Shown in pieces: positions 1 to 9,704 of a DNA stretch of 64,000 nt. Position 1 is the first letter of the stretch, and each line of letters opens with the position of its first letter. Both the position numbers and the translations under genes were made by a program. The stretch covers positions 62,001-126,000 of the forward strand of contig NZ_MSFI01000001.1 in the NCBI RefSeq assembly GCF_001975785.1, given 5' to 3'. This DNA comes from Domibacillus epiphyticus (GTDB taxonomy: Bacteria > Bacillota > Bacilli > Bacillales > Domibacillaceae). The notes below the pieces were generated by a model. The model saw only the letters and a list, made by a program, of their open reading frames with translations, was not told the origin of the DNA and did no database searches.

Positions 1-18
1 TTTTTTTGTGATGACATA

Positions 19-86
19 TTTCGAAAAAATTGCTGTAAAAATTCACTCACATTGTGACATACATTGGAAACATATTCCGCTAAACT
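19..86 (+). promoter_or_regulatory. Putative Spo0A-activated spoIIG promoter
   Basis: A GTGACA hexamer at 54-59 (five of six to the sigma-A -35 consensus) is followed after 21 bases by TAAACT at 81-86. The B. subtilis spoIIG promoter is known for an unusually long spacer of about 22 bp and for activation by Spo0A~P. A sequence one base off a Spo0A box, TTTCGAAA, lies at 19-26, upstream of the -35. Assignment rests on position ahead of spoIIGA and on the unusual spacing; it is inferred. Confidence 0.45.
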
Positions 87-127
87 AATGGTCATAGGAC
101 AGGCTGCCGGCACGGGGGAGGGTTGAA

Positions 128-976
128 TTGACCGGTTATGCAGAAGTAATCCTACTTTATAATTTAGCGGCTGATGGGCTGCTATTGCTGGTAACAGGTA
201 TCTTACTTGGTCACCCACCAAAAAGATCGCGCATTATACTGGCATCTATAATCGGAACGATCCCGCTATTCCTTCACATGATTTTGGGGTGGGACTGGCT
301 AATCCATTTTGCGGTTAAAATGATTTCACCGGTTTTGATGGTCGTTATTGCCTTTAAAATAAACGGTATCGCCGTCCTTTTATCGGCTGTTCTTACCTTT
401 TATTTCGTTACATTTTTAACAGGCGGTGTGTTATACGGATTTCAGTCTGTCTTATTAAATGGTACTGCATCCGGTCATTTTTCTACTGTACTGTTGTTCA
501 TTTTATCTATTGCAACAACTTTTTATTTTATTCAGAGACGTCTTTTCAGTATGAGTACGAAAAGAAGTCTAAAAAGGCAAACAGTCCCGGTCAAGTTTTC
601 AATTTGTCAGAAGGAATGGTCCGGCACAGCGCTAATTGATACGGGAAATTCACTGTGCGATCCCATCTCAAAAAAGGAAGTGGCTGTCTGTCAAGTCCGG
701 GAGGATGAAGGGTGGCCGGCAGCAATTAGCGCAGGAGAACATGAAGCGCTCGCACAGCTTCCTGATCAATGGGCTGAAAAGATGACATGGATTCCTGCGA
801 GGTCAATCGGTGCAGAACACCAGCTGCTCTCGGCATTTCGCACGGATGAATTTACCGTTTATATTGATGGGAAAGCTATCCAGACAAATAGAGCGCTTGT
901 GACCTTTACAACATCTGCGCTTTCCGATGATCAGACTTTTTTTTGTATTCTGCACCCGAATATGGTTCGACAATGA
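128..976 (+). CDS. spoIIGA: Sporulation sigma-E factor-processing peptidase SpoIIGA
   Basis: SpoIIGA is a membrane aspartic protease that matures pro-sigma-E in the mother cell after engulfment signalling from SpoIIR. The 282-residue product has an N-terminal half of about five hydrophobic segments (residues 5-135) and a soluble C-terminal protease domain with the catalytic motif LIDTGNS near residues 169-175, where the Asp is the active residue. It is shorter than the roughly 309-residue B. subtilis protein. The start is a TTG at 128, preceded by a GGGGGAGGG Shine-Dalgarno stretch; the nearby ATG at 138 is out of frame. It is followed after 22 bases by sigE, its substrate, in the usual two-gene spoIIG operon. 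Confidence 0.95.
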   Translation: MTGYAEVILLYNLAADGLLLLVTGILLGHPPKRSRIILASIIGTIPLFLHMILGWDWLIHFAVKMISPVLMVVIAFKINGIAVLLSAVLTFYFVTFLTGGVLYGFQSVLLNGTASGHFSTVLLFILSIATTFYFIQRRLFSMSTKRSLKRQTVPVKFSICQKEWSGTALIDTGNSLCDPISKKEVAVCQVREDEGWPAAISAGEHEALAQLPDQWAEKMTWIPARSIGAEHQLLSAFRTDEFTVYIDGKAIQTNRALVTFTTSALSDDQTFFCILHPNMVRQ

Positions 977-998
977 ATGGAAAGGTGAGTGGTTATAC

Positions 999-1718
999 GT
1001 GCGCCCTGTCAAAACAAAGTTGATGTACGTGATGTACAATATGCTGCAAAAAGCAGGCATGAAATCAAAAACGATATATTATATCGGGGGTAGTGAAGCA
1101 TTGCCGCCTCCCCTTTCTCGAGATGAAGAAGCACATCTGCTGATGCAGCTTCCATCAGGTGATAAAGCAGTACGTGCGATGTTGATAGAGCGTAATTTGA
1201 GACTTGTTGTTTATATTGCCCGTAAATTTGAAAATACCGGTATTCATATTGAAGATTTAATCAGCATTGGCGCAATCGGACTTATAAAAGCCGTAAACAC
1301 ATTTAACCCCGAAAAGAAAATTAAACTAGCGACATACGCATCGCGTTGTATTGAAAACGAAATTTTAATGTATTTGCGCCGGAATAATAAAATACGTTCA
1401 GAAATTTCATTTGACGAGCCGCTTAACGTGGATTGGGACGGCAATGAATTGCTTTTGTCCGATGTATTGGGCACTGATAACGACATAATTACAAAAGGAA
1501 TTGAAGAAGCGGTTGACAAACATTTGGTCACTGAAGCACTTGCTGATCTTGAAGGTCGAGAGAAGCAAATTATTGAAATGCGATTTGGTTTAAATGGAGA
1601 AGAAGAAAAAACACAAAAAGAAGTGGCTGACCTCCTAGGCATTTCACAGTCTTATATTTCACGTTTAGAAAAAAAAATCATCGGACGGCTTAAGAAAGAA
1701 TTGAATAAGCTCCGCTGA
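999..1718 (+). CDS. sigE: RNA polymerase sporulation sigma factor E (pro-sigma-E)
   Basis: Early mother-cell sigma factor, made as an inactive membrane-associated precursor. I place the start at GTG 999, 9 bases after AAAGGTGAG, giving 239 residues, the same length as the B. subtilis protein. The hydrophobic and basic pro-sequence then ends in a [17 protein letters not shown] stretch whose Tyr27-Tyr28 pair matches the known cleavage site, which supports this start over the upstream in-frame ATG at 927. Region 2 ([18 protein letters not shown], then [19 protein letters not shown]) and the region 4 helix-turn-helix ([20 protein letters not shown]) are intact. Its processing enzyme SpoIIGA is encoded immediately upstream. 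Confidence 0.97.
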   Translation: MRPVKTKLMYVMYNMLQKAGMKSKTIYYIGGSEALPPPLSRDEEAHLLMQLPSGDKAVRAMLIERNLRLVVYIARKFENTGIHIEDLISIGAIGLIKAVNTFNPEKKIKLATYASRCIENEILMYLRRNNKIRSEISFDEPLNVDWDGNELLLSDVLGTDNDIITKGIEEAVDKHLVTEALADLEGREKQIIEMRFGLNGEEEKTQKEVADLLGISQSYISRLEKKIIGRLKKELNKLR

Positions 1719-1779
1719 ATAAAATTTTCCGGGCCGGAGATACTGTTCGAGAAACAGAGCAGCATGAGGAGGAACAGTG

Positions 1780-2559
1780 ATGGCCCGGAATAAAGTTGTA
1801 TTATGCGGTGTCGATACGTCGACGCTTCCTGTTTTGACAAATCCCGAAATGAAAGTGCTGTTTGTAAAGTATCAAAGCGGCGATAAAAGTGCACGTGAGG
1901 AACTCGTTACGGGCAATTTACGCCTTGTTTTAAGTGTTATTCAACGGTTCAATCACCGGAATGAACAGGCCGATGATTTATTTCAAGTCGGCTGCATTGG
2001 CTTAATGAAGTCAGTGGATAATTTTGATTTAAGCCATAACGTTCGTTTTTCGACGTATGCCGTGCCGATGATTATCGGTGAAATACGCCGTTATTTACGT
2101 GATAATAATCCGATTCGTGTCTCACGCTCACTGCGTGACATTGCGTATAAAGCATTACAGGCAAGAGAAAGACTGACGGCAGAACGTTCAGTTGAGCCGG
2201 CTGCAGAGGACATTGCCCGCGCTATTGATGTCCCAAAGGAAGATATTGTCTTTGCGCTCGATGCTATTCAAGATCCAGTTTCATTGTTTGAACCTGTTTT
2301 TCAAGACGGTGGTGATCCAATCTATATGATGGATCAAATTAGTGACGGGAAAGATCGTGAAGTTGAATGGGTTGATTCAATTACCGTTACAGACGAGCTT
2401 AATAAGCTGTCAGATCGGGAACGGATGATAATTGAAAAGCGTTTTTTCAGCGGGAGAACGCAAATGGAAGTCGCTGATGAAATTGGGATTAGCCAAGCAC
2501 AGGTTTCCCGGCTCGAAAAAGGCGCCATTAAACAAATGAAAAAGAAAATAAATGGTTGA
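1780..2559 (+). CDS. sigG: RNA polymerase sporulation sigma factor G
   Basis: Late forespore-specific sigma factor. The product of 259 residues carries the N-terminal RNKVVLCGVDTS segment typical of SigG, core-binding region 2 (GNLRLVLSVIQRF, DDLFQVGCIGLMKS, FSTYAVPMIIGEIRRYLRDN), region 3 and a region 4 helix-turn-helix (QMEVADEIGISQAQVSRLEK). An AGGAGGAA ribosome site ending at 1774 favours ATG 1780 (spacing 5-7) over the overlapping GTG at 1777. It follows sigE by 61 bases. In B. subtilis it has its own forespore promoter; I could not identify a convincing sigma-F or sigma-G promoter here. A terminator follows directly. Confidence 0.97.
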   Translation: MARNKVVLCGVDTSTLPVLTNPEMKVLFVKYQSGDKSAREELVTGNLRLVLSVIQRFNHRNEQADDLFQVGCIGLMKSVDNFDLSHNVRFSTYAVPMIIGEIRRYLRDNNPIRVSRSLRDIAYKALQARERLTAERSVEPAAEDIARAIDVPKEDIVFALDAIQDPVSLFEPVFQDGGDPIYMMDQISDGKDREVEWVDSITVTDELNKLSDRERMIIEKRFFSGRTQMEVADEIGISQAQVSRLEKGAIKQMKKKING

Positions 2560-2561
2560 TG

Positions 2562-2594
2562 AAAAACAGGAGATTTTACCTTCCTGTTTTTTTT
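2562..2594 (+). terminator. Rho-independent terminator after sigG
   Basis: The inverted repeat AAAAACAGGA / TCCTGTTTTT (2562-2571 and 2582-2591), with a 10-base loop, runs into an uninterrupted T tract. It begins two bases after the sigG stop codon. Confidence 0.85.
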
Positions 2595-2635
2595 CTTTGG
2601 CCTTCTACATACATATGTAAAAAGGAGGCTTCATC

Positions 2636-2893
2636 ATGCGCATTTCTGACTTTCAATTAAAAGATATTGTCAATGTTACAGACGGCAAAAAACTTGGAAG
2701 ACTTACGGATATTGAACTAAACAGCGGAACAGGAGCGATATCTGCATTGATTATTGAACAAAGTGGAAAAAAATTCGGGTTATTTGGTAAAGAAGAAGAA
2801 ATTGTGATTCCGTGGATAAATATTGTGAAAATTGGAGGGGACGTCATTTTAGTTCGCCACGGTGAAAAAACAACCGTTAAAGATGAACGGTGA
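2636..2893 (+). CDS. ylmC: YlmC/YmxH family PRC-barrel sporulation protein
   Basis: An 85-residue protein of the YlmC/YmxH family, a single PRC-barrel domain: RISDFQLKDIVNVTDGKKLG, then the conserved IPWINIVKIGGDVILVR ending. PRC barrels are small beta domains found in RimM and other RNA- or protein-binding contexts. YlmC/YmxH genes are widespread in spore formers and often linked to sporulation, but no biochemical role is established. ATG 2636 has an AAAGGAGGC ribosome site. It sits alone between the sigG terminator and pgeF, and the upstream palindrome TACATATGTA (2610-2619) could carry control signals. Confidence 0.85.
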   Translation: MRISDFQLKDIVNVTDGKKLGRLTDIELNSGTGAISALIIEQSGKKFGLFGKEEEIVIPWINIVKIGGDVILVRHGEKTTVKDER

Positions 2894-2944
2894 CGAAAAA
2901 TGCTTCGGTGTGGTACACTAGAGGAAAATACGCGGGAGATTGAT

Positions 2945-3760
2945 ATGACAGAACCTTTCAAAAAATCAAAAAACGGTTTATATTTTATTGACCGCTGGGA
3001 AAAAGAAGCGCCAGGCTTAACAGCAGGATTCACGTCAAAAGAAGGCGGATTCGGCAGATTTAATGGTTTAAATATGGCCTTTCATGTGAAAGATGACCTG
3101 GCCGGTGTTCAGAAAAACAGGATTATGGTTGGGGAGCAGGCTGGAATTACAGCCGATAATTGGGTTGGCTGCGAACAGACGCATGGAATACACATTGAGC
3201 ATGTCACAAAAAAAGACAGTGGACGCGGTGCGCTAGATTATGACAGTGCTTTTTCGTCAACAGACGGTCTATACACCAATGATTCGGGCATTTTATTGAC
3301 GCTATGTTATGCCGATTGCGTTCCCCTTTATTTTTATGACAACAAATCGTTGAGAATCGGAGCAGCTCATGCCGGATGGAAGGGATCTGTCGGGGGTATT
3401 GGACCTGCTATGATTGAAAAGTGGAAAGAAGAGGGCAGCCGGATGGAAGATATTCATGTCGTTATTGGTCCATCTATATGTGGCGATTGTTATAAAGTGG
3501 GAAAATCGGTTATTGATGAAGCTATTAAGTGGTACGGCAAGGATGAGATGAAATCATTTTTACCGGTATCAAATGAGCCGTGTACATTTTATTTTTCACT
3601 GCAGACGTTTAACCGGGACCTTTTTATAAAAGCAGGCATCCCGGAGGAAAATATCCAGGTGACGCGTCTTTGCACAAGCTGTTCTTCTGATTTTTTTTCA
3701 CATCGACGCGACAATGGTGATACAGGAAGAATGATAAGTTTTATCGGCTGGAAGGAATGA
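2945..3760 (+). CDS. pgeF: Peptidoglycan editing factor PgeF (YlmD, YfiH/DUF152 laccase-domain family)
   Basis: A 271-residue member of the YfiH/YlmD/FAMIN family (multicopper-oxidase-like fold, zinc binding). E. coli YfiH hydrolyses wrongly made UDP-MurNAc-L-Ser, hence PgeF; homologues also show purine nucleoside phosphorylase and adenosine deaminase activity. The metal and catalytic residues are visible: His in CEQTHG, Cys in YADCVPL and His in AAHAGWKG. I chose ATG 2945 with GGGAG six bases upstream over the ATG at 2900, because the resulting length fits the roughly 278-residue family. It opens the envelope and division cluster pgeF-ylmE-sepF-ylmG-ylmH-divIVA and precedes ylmE by four bases. 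Confidence 0.92.
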   Translation: MTEPFKKSKNGLYFIDRWEKEAPGLTAGFTSKEGGFGRFNGLNMAFHVKDDLAGVQKNRIMVGEQAGITADNWVGCEQTHGIHIEHVTKKDSGRGALDYDSAFSSTDGLYTNDSGILLTLCYADCVPLYFYDNKSLRIGAAHAGWKGSVGGIGPAMIEKWKEEGSRMEDIHVVIGPSICGDCYKVGKSVIDEAIKWYGKDEMKSFLPVSNEPCTFYFSLQTFNRDLFIKAGIPEENIQVTRLCTSCSSDFFSHRRDNGDTGRMISFIGWKE

Positions 3761-3764
3761 AAGT

Positions 3765-4439
3765 ATGAAAGTCAGTGATAATTTAGCAAAAATTAAAACA
3801 CAAATACAGGAAGCAGCCATTCGGGCAGGAAGAAACCCTGATGATATTAAAGTGATAGCTGTAACGAAGTATGTCTCGAATGAACGGGCAGAAGAAGCTG
3901 TTGAAGCTGGAATCCTTGATCTTGGGGAAAACCGTGATGAAGGTCTAAACGGGAAATATGAAAGAATAGGTGACCGAGCAGTTTGGCATTTTATCGGTAC
4001 GATGCAGACGAGAAAAGTGAAATCAGTCATTGATAAAGTTGATTACATCCATTCGCTGGATCGTGAATCGCTGGCGAAAGAAATTGACCGGCGCGCAAGT
4101 CGTAAGGTGAATTGTTTTGTTCAAGTGAATGTGTCCGGCGAAGAGTCCAAGCATGGATTAGAACCGGATGAGGTTATCCCATTCATTAAGTCGCTCTCTG
4201 GGTATGAAAATATACGGATATGCGGTTTAATGACGATGGCGCCATTTACTGAGGATAAAGATGTACTCCGATCCTGCTTTCGTAAGCTGGCGGAGTACCA
4301 AAAATATGTACAGGCACTAAAGTTGCCATATGCACCCTGTACAGAGCTTTCTATGGGGATGAGCAACGACTTTGAAATAGCAATTGAAGAAGGAGCCACA
4401 ATGATCCGAATTGGCACAGCGCTTGTCGGTAAAGAATGA
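3765..4439 (+). CDS. ylmE: YggS-family pyridoxal phosphate homeostasis protein
   Basis: A 224-residue PLPBP/YggS family protein (alanine-racemase-like TIM barrel without a known reaction) that binds pyridoxal 5'-phosphate and affects vitamin B6 and amino-acid balance. The PLP lysine lies in VIAVTKYVS near residue 35; other family marks are [60 protein letters not shown] and the C-terminal IRIGTALVG. It begins four bases after the pgeF stop and is followed after 16 bases by sepF, so translation is probably coupled. Confidence 0.95.
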   Translation: MKVSDNLAKIKTQIQEAAIRAGRNPDDIKVIAVTKYVSNERAEEAVEAGILDLGENRDEGLNGKYERIGDRAVWHFIGTMQTRKVKSVIDKVDYIHSLDRESLAKEIDRRASRKVNCFVQVNVSGEESKHGLEPDEVIPFIKSLSGYENIRICGLMTMAPFTEDKDVLRSCFRKLAEYQKYVQALKLPYAPCTELSMGMSNDFEIAIEEGATMIRIGTALVGKE

Positions 4440-4455
4440 AAGCAGAGGTGGAACC

Positions 4456-4881
4456 ATGGGAGTAAAATCGAAATTTAAATCATTTTTTCTTTTAGACGAA
4501 GAAGACTATGACATGGTTGATGAAGACACATATGAAGAAGAAAGTCAGTCTCCTGCTGTGCATAAAAAGAATGTCGTTAGCTTAAAAAGCGCACAAAAGC
4601 CTGCAAAGGTGATTATGTCTGAACCGCGTATGTATGCTGAAGCACAGGAAATCTCTGATCATTTAAAAGCAAAAAAAGCGGTCGTCGTTAATTTGCAGCG
4701 CATTCAAACAGATCAGGCACGCCGGATTGTCGATTTTCTTGGTGGTACAGTGTACGCAATTGGCGGGGAAATGCAGCAAATTGGTGATAAAATTTTCTTT
4801 TGTGCACCAGAAAATGTAGAAATTACTGGAAGTATTACACAGTTTAACGATAATGACCATGATAAAACGGGGTGGCAATAA
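4456..4881 (+). CDS. sepF: Cell division protein SepF
   Basis: SepF is a membrane anchor for FtsZ that forms rings and helps septum assembly, partly redundant with FtsA. The 141-residue product has the short N-terminal membrane-binding helix ([13 protein letters not shown]), an acidic linker rich in Asp and Glu (residues 14-35), and the conserved C-terminal SepF domain ([46 protein letters not shown]). ATG 4456 follows AGAGGTGG; the in-frame ATG at 4411 lies inside ylmE and is rejected. Its place between ylmE and ylmG is conserved across Bacillus. Confidence 0.96.
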   Translation: MGVKSKFKSFFLLDEEDYDMVDEDTYEEESQSPAVHKKNVVSLKSAQKPAKVIMSEPRMYAEAQEISDHLKAKKAVVVNLQRIQTDQARRIVDFLGGTVYAIGGEMQQIGDKIFFCAPENVEITGSITQFNDNDHDKTGWQ

Positions 4882-4886
4882 GTCGA

Positions 4887-5147
4887 ATGGATACTATTAT
4901 TAATTTTTTAGCCAGTGCGATGAATCTTTATTCATGGGCGCTGATTGTTTACATTTTAATGTCCTGGTTTCCGGACGCCCGTCAAACAACGATTGGACGC
5001 TTTTTAACGAATATTTGTGAACCATATCTCGAACCGTTCCGCCGTTTCGTACCGTCAATCGGAATGTTTGATATTTCACCTATTGTAGCGTTAATCGTAT
5101 TGCGTCTTGCAGAAACAGGATTGTATCAGCTGAAGGTATGGCTGTAA
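4887..5147 (+). CDS. ylmG: YggT family membrane protein YlmG
   Basis: A small integral membrane protein of the YggT family with two predicted membrane helices (about residues 8-28 and 64-84) flanking a conserved loop, SWFPDAR and ICEPYLEPFRRFVPSIG. The family is linked to cell division, and to thylakoid or nucleoid organisation in plastids and cyanobacteria; no enzyme activity is known. I favour ATG 4887 (86 residues, GGGGTGG 11 bases upstream). A GTG at 4872, overlapping the end of sepF, would add five residues and cannot be excluded. Confidence 0.88.
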   Translation: MDTIINFLASAMNLYSWALIVYILMSWFPDARQTTIGRFLTNICEPYLEPFRRFVPSIGMFDISPIVALIVLRLAETGLYQLKVWL

Positions 5148-5156
5148 GAGGTAAAG

Positions 5157-5936
5157 ATGTTGAATGGAATTTACCAGCATTTCCGGCCCGAGGAAAAAGA
5201 GTTTATAGATAAAGTAGCTGAATGGAAACAGCAGGTGATGGAAATGTACGCGCCAAAAATGACAGGTTTCCTCGACCCGAGAGAACGTCAAATTATTCGA
5301 GCTGTCGTTGGGTCGGATGAAGAGGTCTGCGTTTCTTTCTTTGGCGGTACAGCAGATTCAGAACGGCAGCGCGCCCTTATACACCCGGACTATTTCGAAC
5401 CGGATGCAGAGGATTATGGCATTATTTTATACGAGATCAATTATCCTGATAAATTCTCTACAATCAGCCATTCGCAGATTCTGGGAAGTATAATGGGGCT
5501 TGGAGTAAAACGGGAAAAGTTTGGCGATATCATTACTGATGGCAGCTGTTTTCAGCTGTTTGTTGCGAAAGAAACTGCTAATTATATGCACATGCACTTT
5601 GATCACGTTGGCAAGACACCAGTAAAGCTTGTGGAGAAGCCATTACAAGAAGCAATTCATACAATAGAAGAGTGGCGTGAACAGTCAGTTACCGTTTCTT
5701 CTACACGATTGGATGCGATTATTGGTTCGCTGCCGGCAATGTCGAGACAGAAATCACAGCAGCTTATAAAAGGGGGCGCAGTAAAGGTAAACTGGAAAGC
5801 GGTTGAAAATCCATCATTTGAATGTGCAGAACAAGATGTTTTATCTGTCCGCGGCATTGGACGGTTGAAAATATTATCGATTGATGGAAAGACAAAAAAA
5901 GAAAAATGGCGAATGACTCTGGGTATTTTGAAATAA
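5157..5936 (+). CDS. ylmH: S4-domain RNA-binding protein YlmH
   Basis: A 259-residue protein with an N-terminal YlmH-family domain and a C-terminal S4 RNA-binding domain (about residues 182-245, TRLDAIIGSLPAMSRQKSQQ, then KGGAVKVNWK). It is clustered with division genes in Firmicutes. In B. subtilis, YlmH has been reported to act in ribosome-associated quality control, overlapping with the S4 protein RqcP; this matters here because rqcH is also in this window. ATG 5157 follows AAGAGGT. The gene begins nine bases after ylmG. Confidence 0.93.
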   Translation: MLNGIYQHFRPEEKEFIDKVAEWKQQVMEMYAPKMTGFLDPRERQIIRAVVGSDEEVCVSFFGGTADSERQRALIHPDYFEPDAEDYGIILYEINYPDKFSTISHSQILGSIMGLGVKREKFGDIITDGSCFQLFVAKETANYMHMHFDHVGKTPVKLVEKPLQEAIHTIEEWREQSVTVSSTRLDAIIGSLPAMSRQKSQQLIKGGAVKVNWKAVENPSFECAEQDVLSVRGIGRLKILSIDGKTKKEKWRMTLGILK

Positions 5937-5982
5937 TTTTGTGAAAATGAAGGGATTTTCCCACAAAAGTGCGAAAAACCTT

Positions 5983-5988
5983 TATAAT
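5983..5988 (+). promoter_or_regulatory. Sigma-A -10 box for divIVA
   Basis: A perfect TATAAT at 5983-5988 lies 40 bases before the divIVA start, in the 91-base gap after ylmH. No good -35 hexamer stands at the usual spacing. divIVA is known to have its own promoter in Bacillus, so this is a likely but incomplete promoter. Confidence 0.55.
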
Positions 5989-6027
5989 GTAAAATAGTGA
6001 TAAATGTTATGGTTTGGAGGTGGGTGT

Positions 6028-6537
6028 ATGCCCTTAACGCCATTGGACATACATAAAAAAGAATTTGGCCGTTCTTTTCGCGGATATGATGAAGATGAAG
6101 TAAATGATTATTTAAATCAAATTATTAAGGATTACGAACTAATTATTCGTGAAAAAAAAGAACTTGAATCACAGCTTGCTTCGCAGACGGAGCGGCTCAA
6201 CTATTTTTCAAATATTGAAGAAACGTTAAACAAATCAATCGTTATTGCCCAAGAAACAGCAGAAGATGTAAAGCGAAATGCTTTGAAAGAATCGAAATTG
6301 CTTATACGGGAAGCGGAGAAAAATGCCGATCGGATTGTTGAAGAATCGCTTTCAAAAGCCAGAAGAATTGCTGTGGAAATTGAAGAACTGAAAAAGCAGT
6401 CAAAAGTATTCCGGACTCGTTTCAAAATGTTAATGGAAGCACAGCTTGATCTTTTGAACAATGAGGATTGGGATGCGTTGATGGATTTTGAAGTTGATAC
6501 GAATGAACTCGAGGAAATGAGCGAAGAGGACATGTAA
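6028..6537 (+). CDS. divIVA: Septum site-determining / polar scaffold protein DivIVA
   Basis: DivIVA binds strongly curved membrane at septa and poles and recruits MinJ/MinCD, RacA and other partners. The 169-residue product has the diagnostic N-terminal lipid-binding domain (LTPLDIHKKEF, then FRGYDEDEVNDYLNQI), followed by a long coiled coil (about residues 32-135) and an acidic tail. ATG 6028 follows GGAGGTG. It closes the ylm division cluster and is followed by the ileS promoter and T-box, the arrangement usual in Bacillus. Confidence 0.97.
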   Translation: MPLTPLDIHKKEFGRSFRGYDEDEVNDYLNQIIKDYELIIREKKELESQLASQTERLNYFSNIEETLNKSIVIAQETAEDVKRNALKESKLLIREAEKNADRIVEESLSKARRIAVEIEELKKQSKVFRTRFKMLMEAQLDLLNNEDWDALMDFEVDTNELEEMSEEDM

Positions 6538-6539
6538 AC

Positions 6540-6568
6540 TTGACGGATGACCCGTTCATTTTTATAAT
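6540..6568 (+). promoter_or_regulatory. Sigma-A promoter of ileS
   Basis: TTGACG (6540-6545) and TATAAT (6563-6568), separated by exactly 17 bases, lie just after the divIVA stop codon and about 25 bases before the T-box leader. This is one of the best matches to the sigma-A consensus in the window. Confidence 0.9.
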
Positions 6569-6591
6569 GAAATCATTCAATTAATAAGAAA

Positions 6592-6831
6592 AAACGATGA
6601 CGGGGACAGTACGTATACATGATCAGTCGAAAAGCGAACCGGGGATGGTGAAAGCCCGGCGTCTGACGGTAAACGGAAGATCACCCTTGAGTGCTTTTCG
6701 TGAATAATCAATAGCGAAAAGCGGCTCATCCACGTTACGGATGATGAGCGGGCAGCGAATGAGCTGTCAATCAGGGTGGTACCGCGGAAACCTTTCCGTC
6801 CCTTTTATAGGGATGTGAGAGGTTTTTTTGT
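6592..6831 (+). promoter_or_regulatory. T-box leader of ileS (tRNA-Ile responsive)
   Basis: T-box riboswitch in the leader of ileS; uncharged tRNA-Ile should stabilise the antiterminator. The invariant T-box AGGGTGGTACCGCG is at 6773-6786. The distal Stem I motif GGTGAAAGCC is near 6645-6656. The likely specifier codon is ATC (Ile) at 6680-6682, in GGAAGATCACC. The terminator stem (about 6790-6824) pairs CCTTTCCGTCCCT with AGGGATGTGAGAGG before a T7 run. The specifier position is inferred from the codon and downstream gene and was not folded. Confidence 0.95.
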
Positions 6832-6859
6832 TTTTTACTAAATAAAAAGGAGATTATAT

Positions 6860-9631
6860 ATGAACTACAAAGATACATTGTTAATGCCGAAAACTGAGTT
6901 TCCGATGCGCGGCAATTTGCCAAAACGTGAACCGGACATGCAAAAGACATGGAATGACGCAGAAATTTATAAGCAGGTCTTAAAACGTACGAAAGACCGC
7001 CCGATGTTTGTTTTACATGATGGACCTCCATACGCGAACGGCGATATCCATATCGGTCATGCGCTTAATAAAATTTTAAAGGATTTTATTGTACGTTTCA
7101 AATCAATGAGCGGCTATTATGCGCCGTATGTACCAGGATGGGATACACACGGTCTGCCGATAGAGCAAGCATTGACGAACTCGGGTGTAAACCGAAAAGA
7201 AATGACGATTGCTGAATTCCGTCAGCTTTGCGAAGAATATGCCTACAAACAAATAGACAGCCAGCGTACTCAATTTAAACGACTTGGTGTCCGCGGTGAC
7301 TGGGAAAATCCATATATTACGTTAAAACCGGAATATGAAGCTGAGCAAATTAAAGTATTCGGCGAAATGGCGAAAAAAGGATATATTTATAAAGGATTGA
7401 AACCAGTTTACTGGTCTCCTTCATCTGAATCAGCACTTGCGGAAGCAGAAATTGAATATCAGGATAAGAAGTCAGCGTCTATTTATGTCGCGTTCGATGT
7501 GAAAAAAGGAAATGGCGTTCTTGAAGAAGGAACAAAGATTATTATTTGGACGACAACGCCGTGGACAATTCCAGCAAACCTTGGTATCGCCGTCCATCCG
7601 AATTTATCTTATTCAGTAGTGAATGCAAATGGTGAACGATACGTTGTCGCTGAAGCGCTTCTTGAAGAAGTGGCTCAGAAAGTTGGCTGGGACCAGTTCA
7701 CGACAGAAAAAGTAGTAAAAGGGGAAGAGCTTGAAAATATTCTTGCTGCTCATCCAATTTACGGTCGTGATTCTCTCGTCATGCTCGGTGAACACGTTAC
7801 GACGGATTCTGGTACAGGTGCCGTTCACACCGCTCCAGGACACGGGGAAGATGACTTTATCGTCGGCAAAAAATACGGTCTTGACGTTCTTTGTCCGGTA
7901 AATGACCGTGGTGTTATGACGGAAGAAGCACCTGGTTTTGAAGGTCTTTTCTATGATAAGGCAAATAAAGCCATCACAGAAAAGCTGCAAGAAGTGGGCG
8001 CACTTCTCAAGTTGGAATTCATTACTCACTCCTATCCACACGACTGGCGGACGAAAAAACCGGTTATTTACCGTGCGACAGCGCAATGGTTTGCATCAAT
8101 CGATACATTCCGAGCGGAGCTGTTAGAAGCGGTTAACGAAACAAAATGGGTACCGGCATGGGGTGAAACACGCCTGTATAATATGATTCGTGACCGTGGC
8201 GACTGGTGTATTTCCCGCCAGCGTGCCTGGGGTGTTCCGATTCCGGTATTTTATGCGGAAAACGGAGAAGCGATCATTACAGATGAGACAATTTCACACG
8301 TATCAGAATTGTTCCGCGAGCACGGTTCAAACATTTGGTTTAAGCGTGAAACAAAAGACCTGTTACCTGAAGGATTCACTCATCCTGGCAGCCCGAATGG
8401 TGAATTTACGAAAGAAAATGACATTATGGATGTTTGGTTTGATTCCGGTTCCTCTCATCAAGCAGTATTGGAAACACGGGATGATTGCCAGCGGCCTGCA
8501 GATCTTTATCTAGAAGGTTCCGATCAATATCGTGGATGGTTTAACTCCTCACTTATCACAGGTGTTGCGGTTACAGGTAAAGCACCTTATAAAGGTGTAC
8601 TCAGCCATGGGTTTGCACTTGACGGTGAAGGGCGTAAAATGAGTAAGTCACTTGGGAACACCATTGTGCCTGCAAAAGTAATGGAGCAGCTTGGTGCCGA
8701 TATTTTACGTCTATGGGTTGCATCCGTTGACTTCCAGTCAGACGTGCGCGTATCTGATGCGATTTTAAAACAGGTTGCAGAAGTTTACCGCAAAATTCGG
8801 AACACATTCCGCTTCCTGCTTGGAAACTTAGATGGTTTTGCTCCATCAAAGCACGCTGTAAATTATGAAAACTTGCGTGAAGTGGATCAATTTATGATGA
8901 TCAAATTAAATGAATTAATTAAAAATGTTCGCAATCATTATGAAAACTATGAATTTGCCGCGATTTATCACGCGATCAATAATTTCTGTACAGTCGATTT
9001 AAGTTCGTTCTATTTGGATTTCACAAAAGACGTACTTTACATTGAAGCTGAAAACAATGAAGACAGGCGTGCCATTCAAACCGTTCTTTATGAAACGTTA
9101 ACGGCTCTTGCCAAGCTATTGTCTCCAATTCTCCCTCACACGGCTGATGAAGTATGGGTTGAAGTGCCGGGAGCAACAGAGCAATATGTACAGTTGACAG
9201 ATATGCCAGAGTATAAAGAAATTCCCGGTGCGGACAAATTGAAAGAAAAATGGACGTCATTTATGGCTGTTCGCGACGATGTGTTAAAAGCGTTAGAAGA
9301 AGCGCGCAACGAAAAAACGATCGGCAAATCGTTGACAGCACATATACGTCTATATGCTGACAATGACGTGACAGAACTTCTTGCATCGATTAAAGAAGAT
9401 GTAAAGCAGCTGTTTATCGTATCCGGATTTGAAGTGGCGGGTTCAAAAGCTGATGCACCTGACAATGCGGTCAACCTTGACACAGCTTCCGTTGTCGTTG
9501 AAAAAGCAGCAGGGGAAACATGTGAGCGCTGCTGGACGGTATCGAAAGAAGTTGGACAGGTTCCGGCGCATCCTACACTTTGCCCACGTTGTGCGACAGT
9601 TGTGTCTGAGCATTATCCAGAACTAAACTAA
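6860..9631 (+). CDS. ileS: Isoleucine--tRNA ligase
   Basis: Class Ia aminoacyl-tRNA synthetase charging tRNA-Ile, with editing of misactivated valine. At 923 residues it is the usual bacterial length. Visible motifs are the HIGH signature in [15 protein letters not shown] (about residues 56-70), the editing domain ([17 protein letters not shown], then [15 protein letters not shown]), KMSKSLGN (about residue 595), the anticodon-binding domain and a C-terminal zinc site with CERCW and CPRC pairs. ATG 6860 follows AAAAGGAG. Expression is controlled by the T-box upstream, and a strong terminator follows. Confidence 0.98.
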   Translation: MNYKDTLLMPKTEFPMRGNLPKREPDMQKTWNDAEIYKQVLKRTKDRPMFVLHDGPPYANGDIHIGHALNKILKDFIVRFKSMSGYYAPYVPGWDTHGLPIEQALTNSGVNRKEMTIAEFRQLCEEYAYKQIDSQRTQFKRLGVRGDWENPYITLKPEYEAEQIKVFGEMAKKGYIYKGLKPVYWSPSSESALAEAEIEYQDKKSASIYVAFDVKKGNGVLEEGTKIIIWTTTPWTIPANLGIAVHPNLSYSVVNANGERYVVAEALLEEVAQKVGWDQFTTEKVVKGEELENILAAHPIYGRDSLVMLGEHVTTDSGTGAVHTAPGHGEDDFIVGKKYGLDVLCPVNDRGVMTEEAPGFEGLFYDKANKAITEKLQEVGALLKLEFITHSYPHDWRTKKPVIYRATAQWFASIDTFRAELLEAVNETKWVPAWGETRLYNMIRDRGDWCISRQRAWGVPIPVFYAENGEAIITDETISHVSELFREHGSNIWFKRETKDLLPEGFTHPGSPNGEFTKENDIMDVWFDSGSSHQAVLETRDDCQRPADLYLEGSDQYRGWFNSSLITGVAVTGKAPYKGVLSHGFALDGEGRKMSKSLGNTIVPAKVMEQLGADILRLWVASVDFQSDVRVSDAILKQVAEVYRKIRNTFRFLLGNLDGFAPSKHAVNYENLREVDQFMMIKLNELIKNVRNHYENYEFAAIYHAINNFCTVDLSSFYLDFTKDVLYIEAENNEDRRAIQTVLYETLTALAKLLSPILPHTADEVWVEVPGATEQYVQLTDMPEYKEIPGADKLKEKWTSFMAVRDDVLKALEEARNEKTIGKSLTAHIRLYADNDVTELLASIKEDVKQLFIVSGFEVAGSKADAPDNAVNLDTASVVVEKAAGETCERCWTVSKEVGQVPAHPTLCPRCATVVSEHYPELN

Positions 9632-9640
9632 AGGATAGGG

Positions 9641-9674
9641 AAAAGAGGTTAGCAGAAGACCGCTAACCTCTTTT
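9641..9674 (+). terminator. Rho-independent terminator after ileS
   Basis: A perfect 13-bp inverted repeat AAAAGAGGTTAGC / GCTAACCTCTTTT with an 8-base loop, ending in a short T run. It separates ileS from lspA. Confidence 0.85.
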
Positions 9675-9704
9675 CACCGTAATCCGGCGGATAGGAGGAA
9701 ATGT

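Noticed and set aside
803-1060. Minus-strand open frame over the spoIIGA-sigE junction
   Set aside because: It lies opposite two clear genes, has no ribosome site and no recognisable protein; a shadow frame.
2610-2619. Palindrome TACATATGTA before ylmC as a sigma-E/K promoter or operator
   Set aside because: A CATACATA string could pass as a sigma-E -10, but no matching -35 was found and the palindrome is only 10 bases of AT-rich sequence; too weak to call.
8190-8513. Plus-strand frame inside ileS
   Set aside because: It overlaps the catalytic region of ileS in another frame and shows no independent features.
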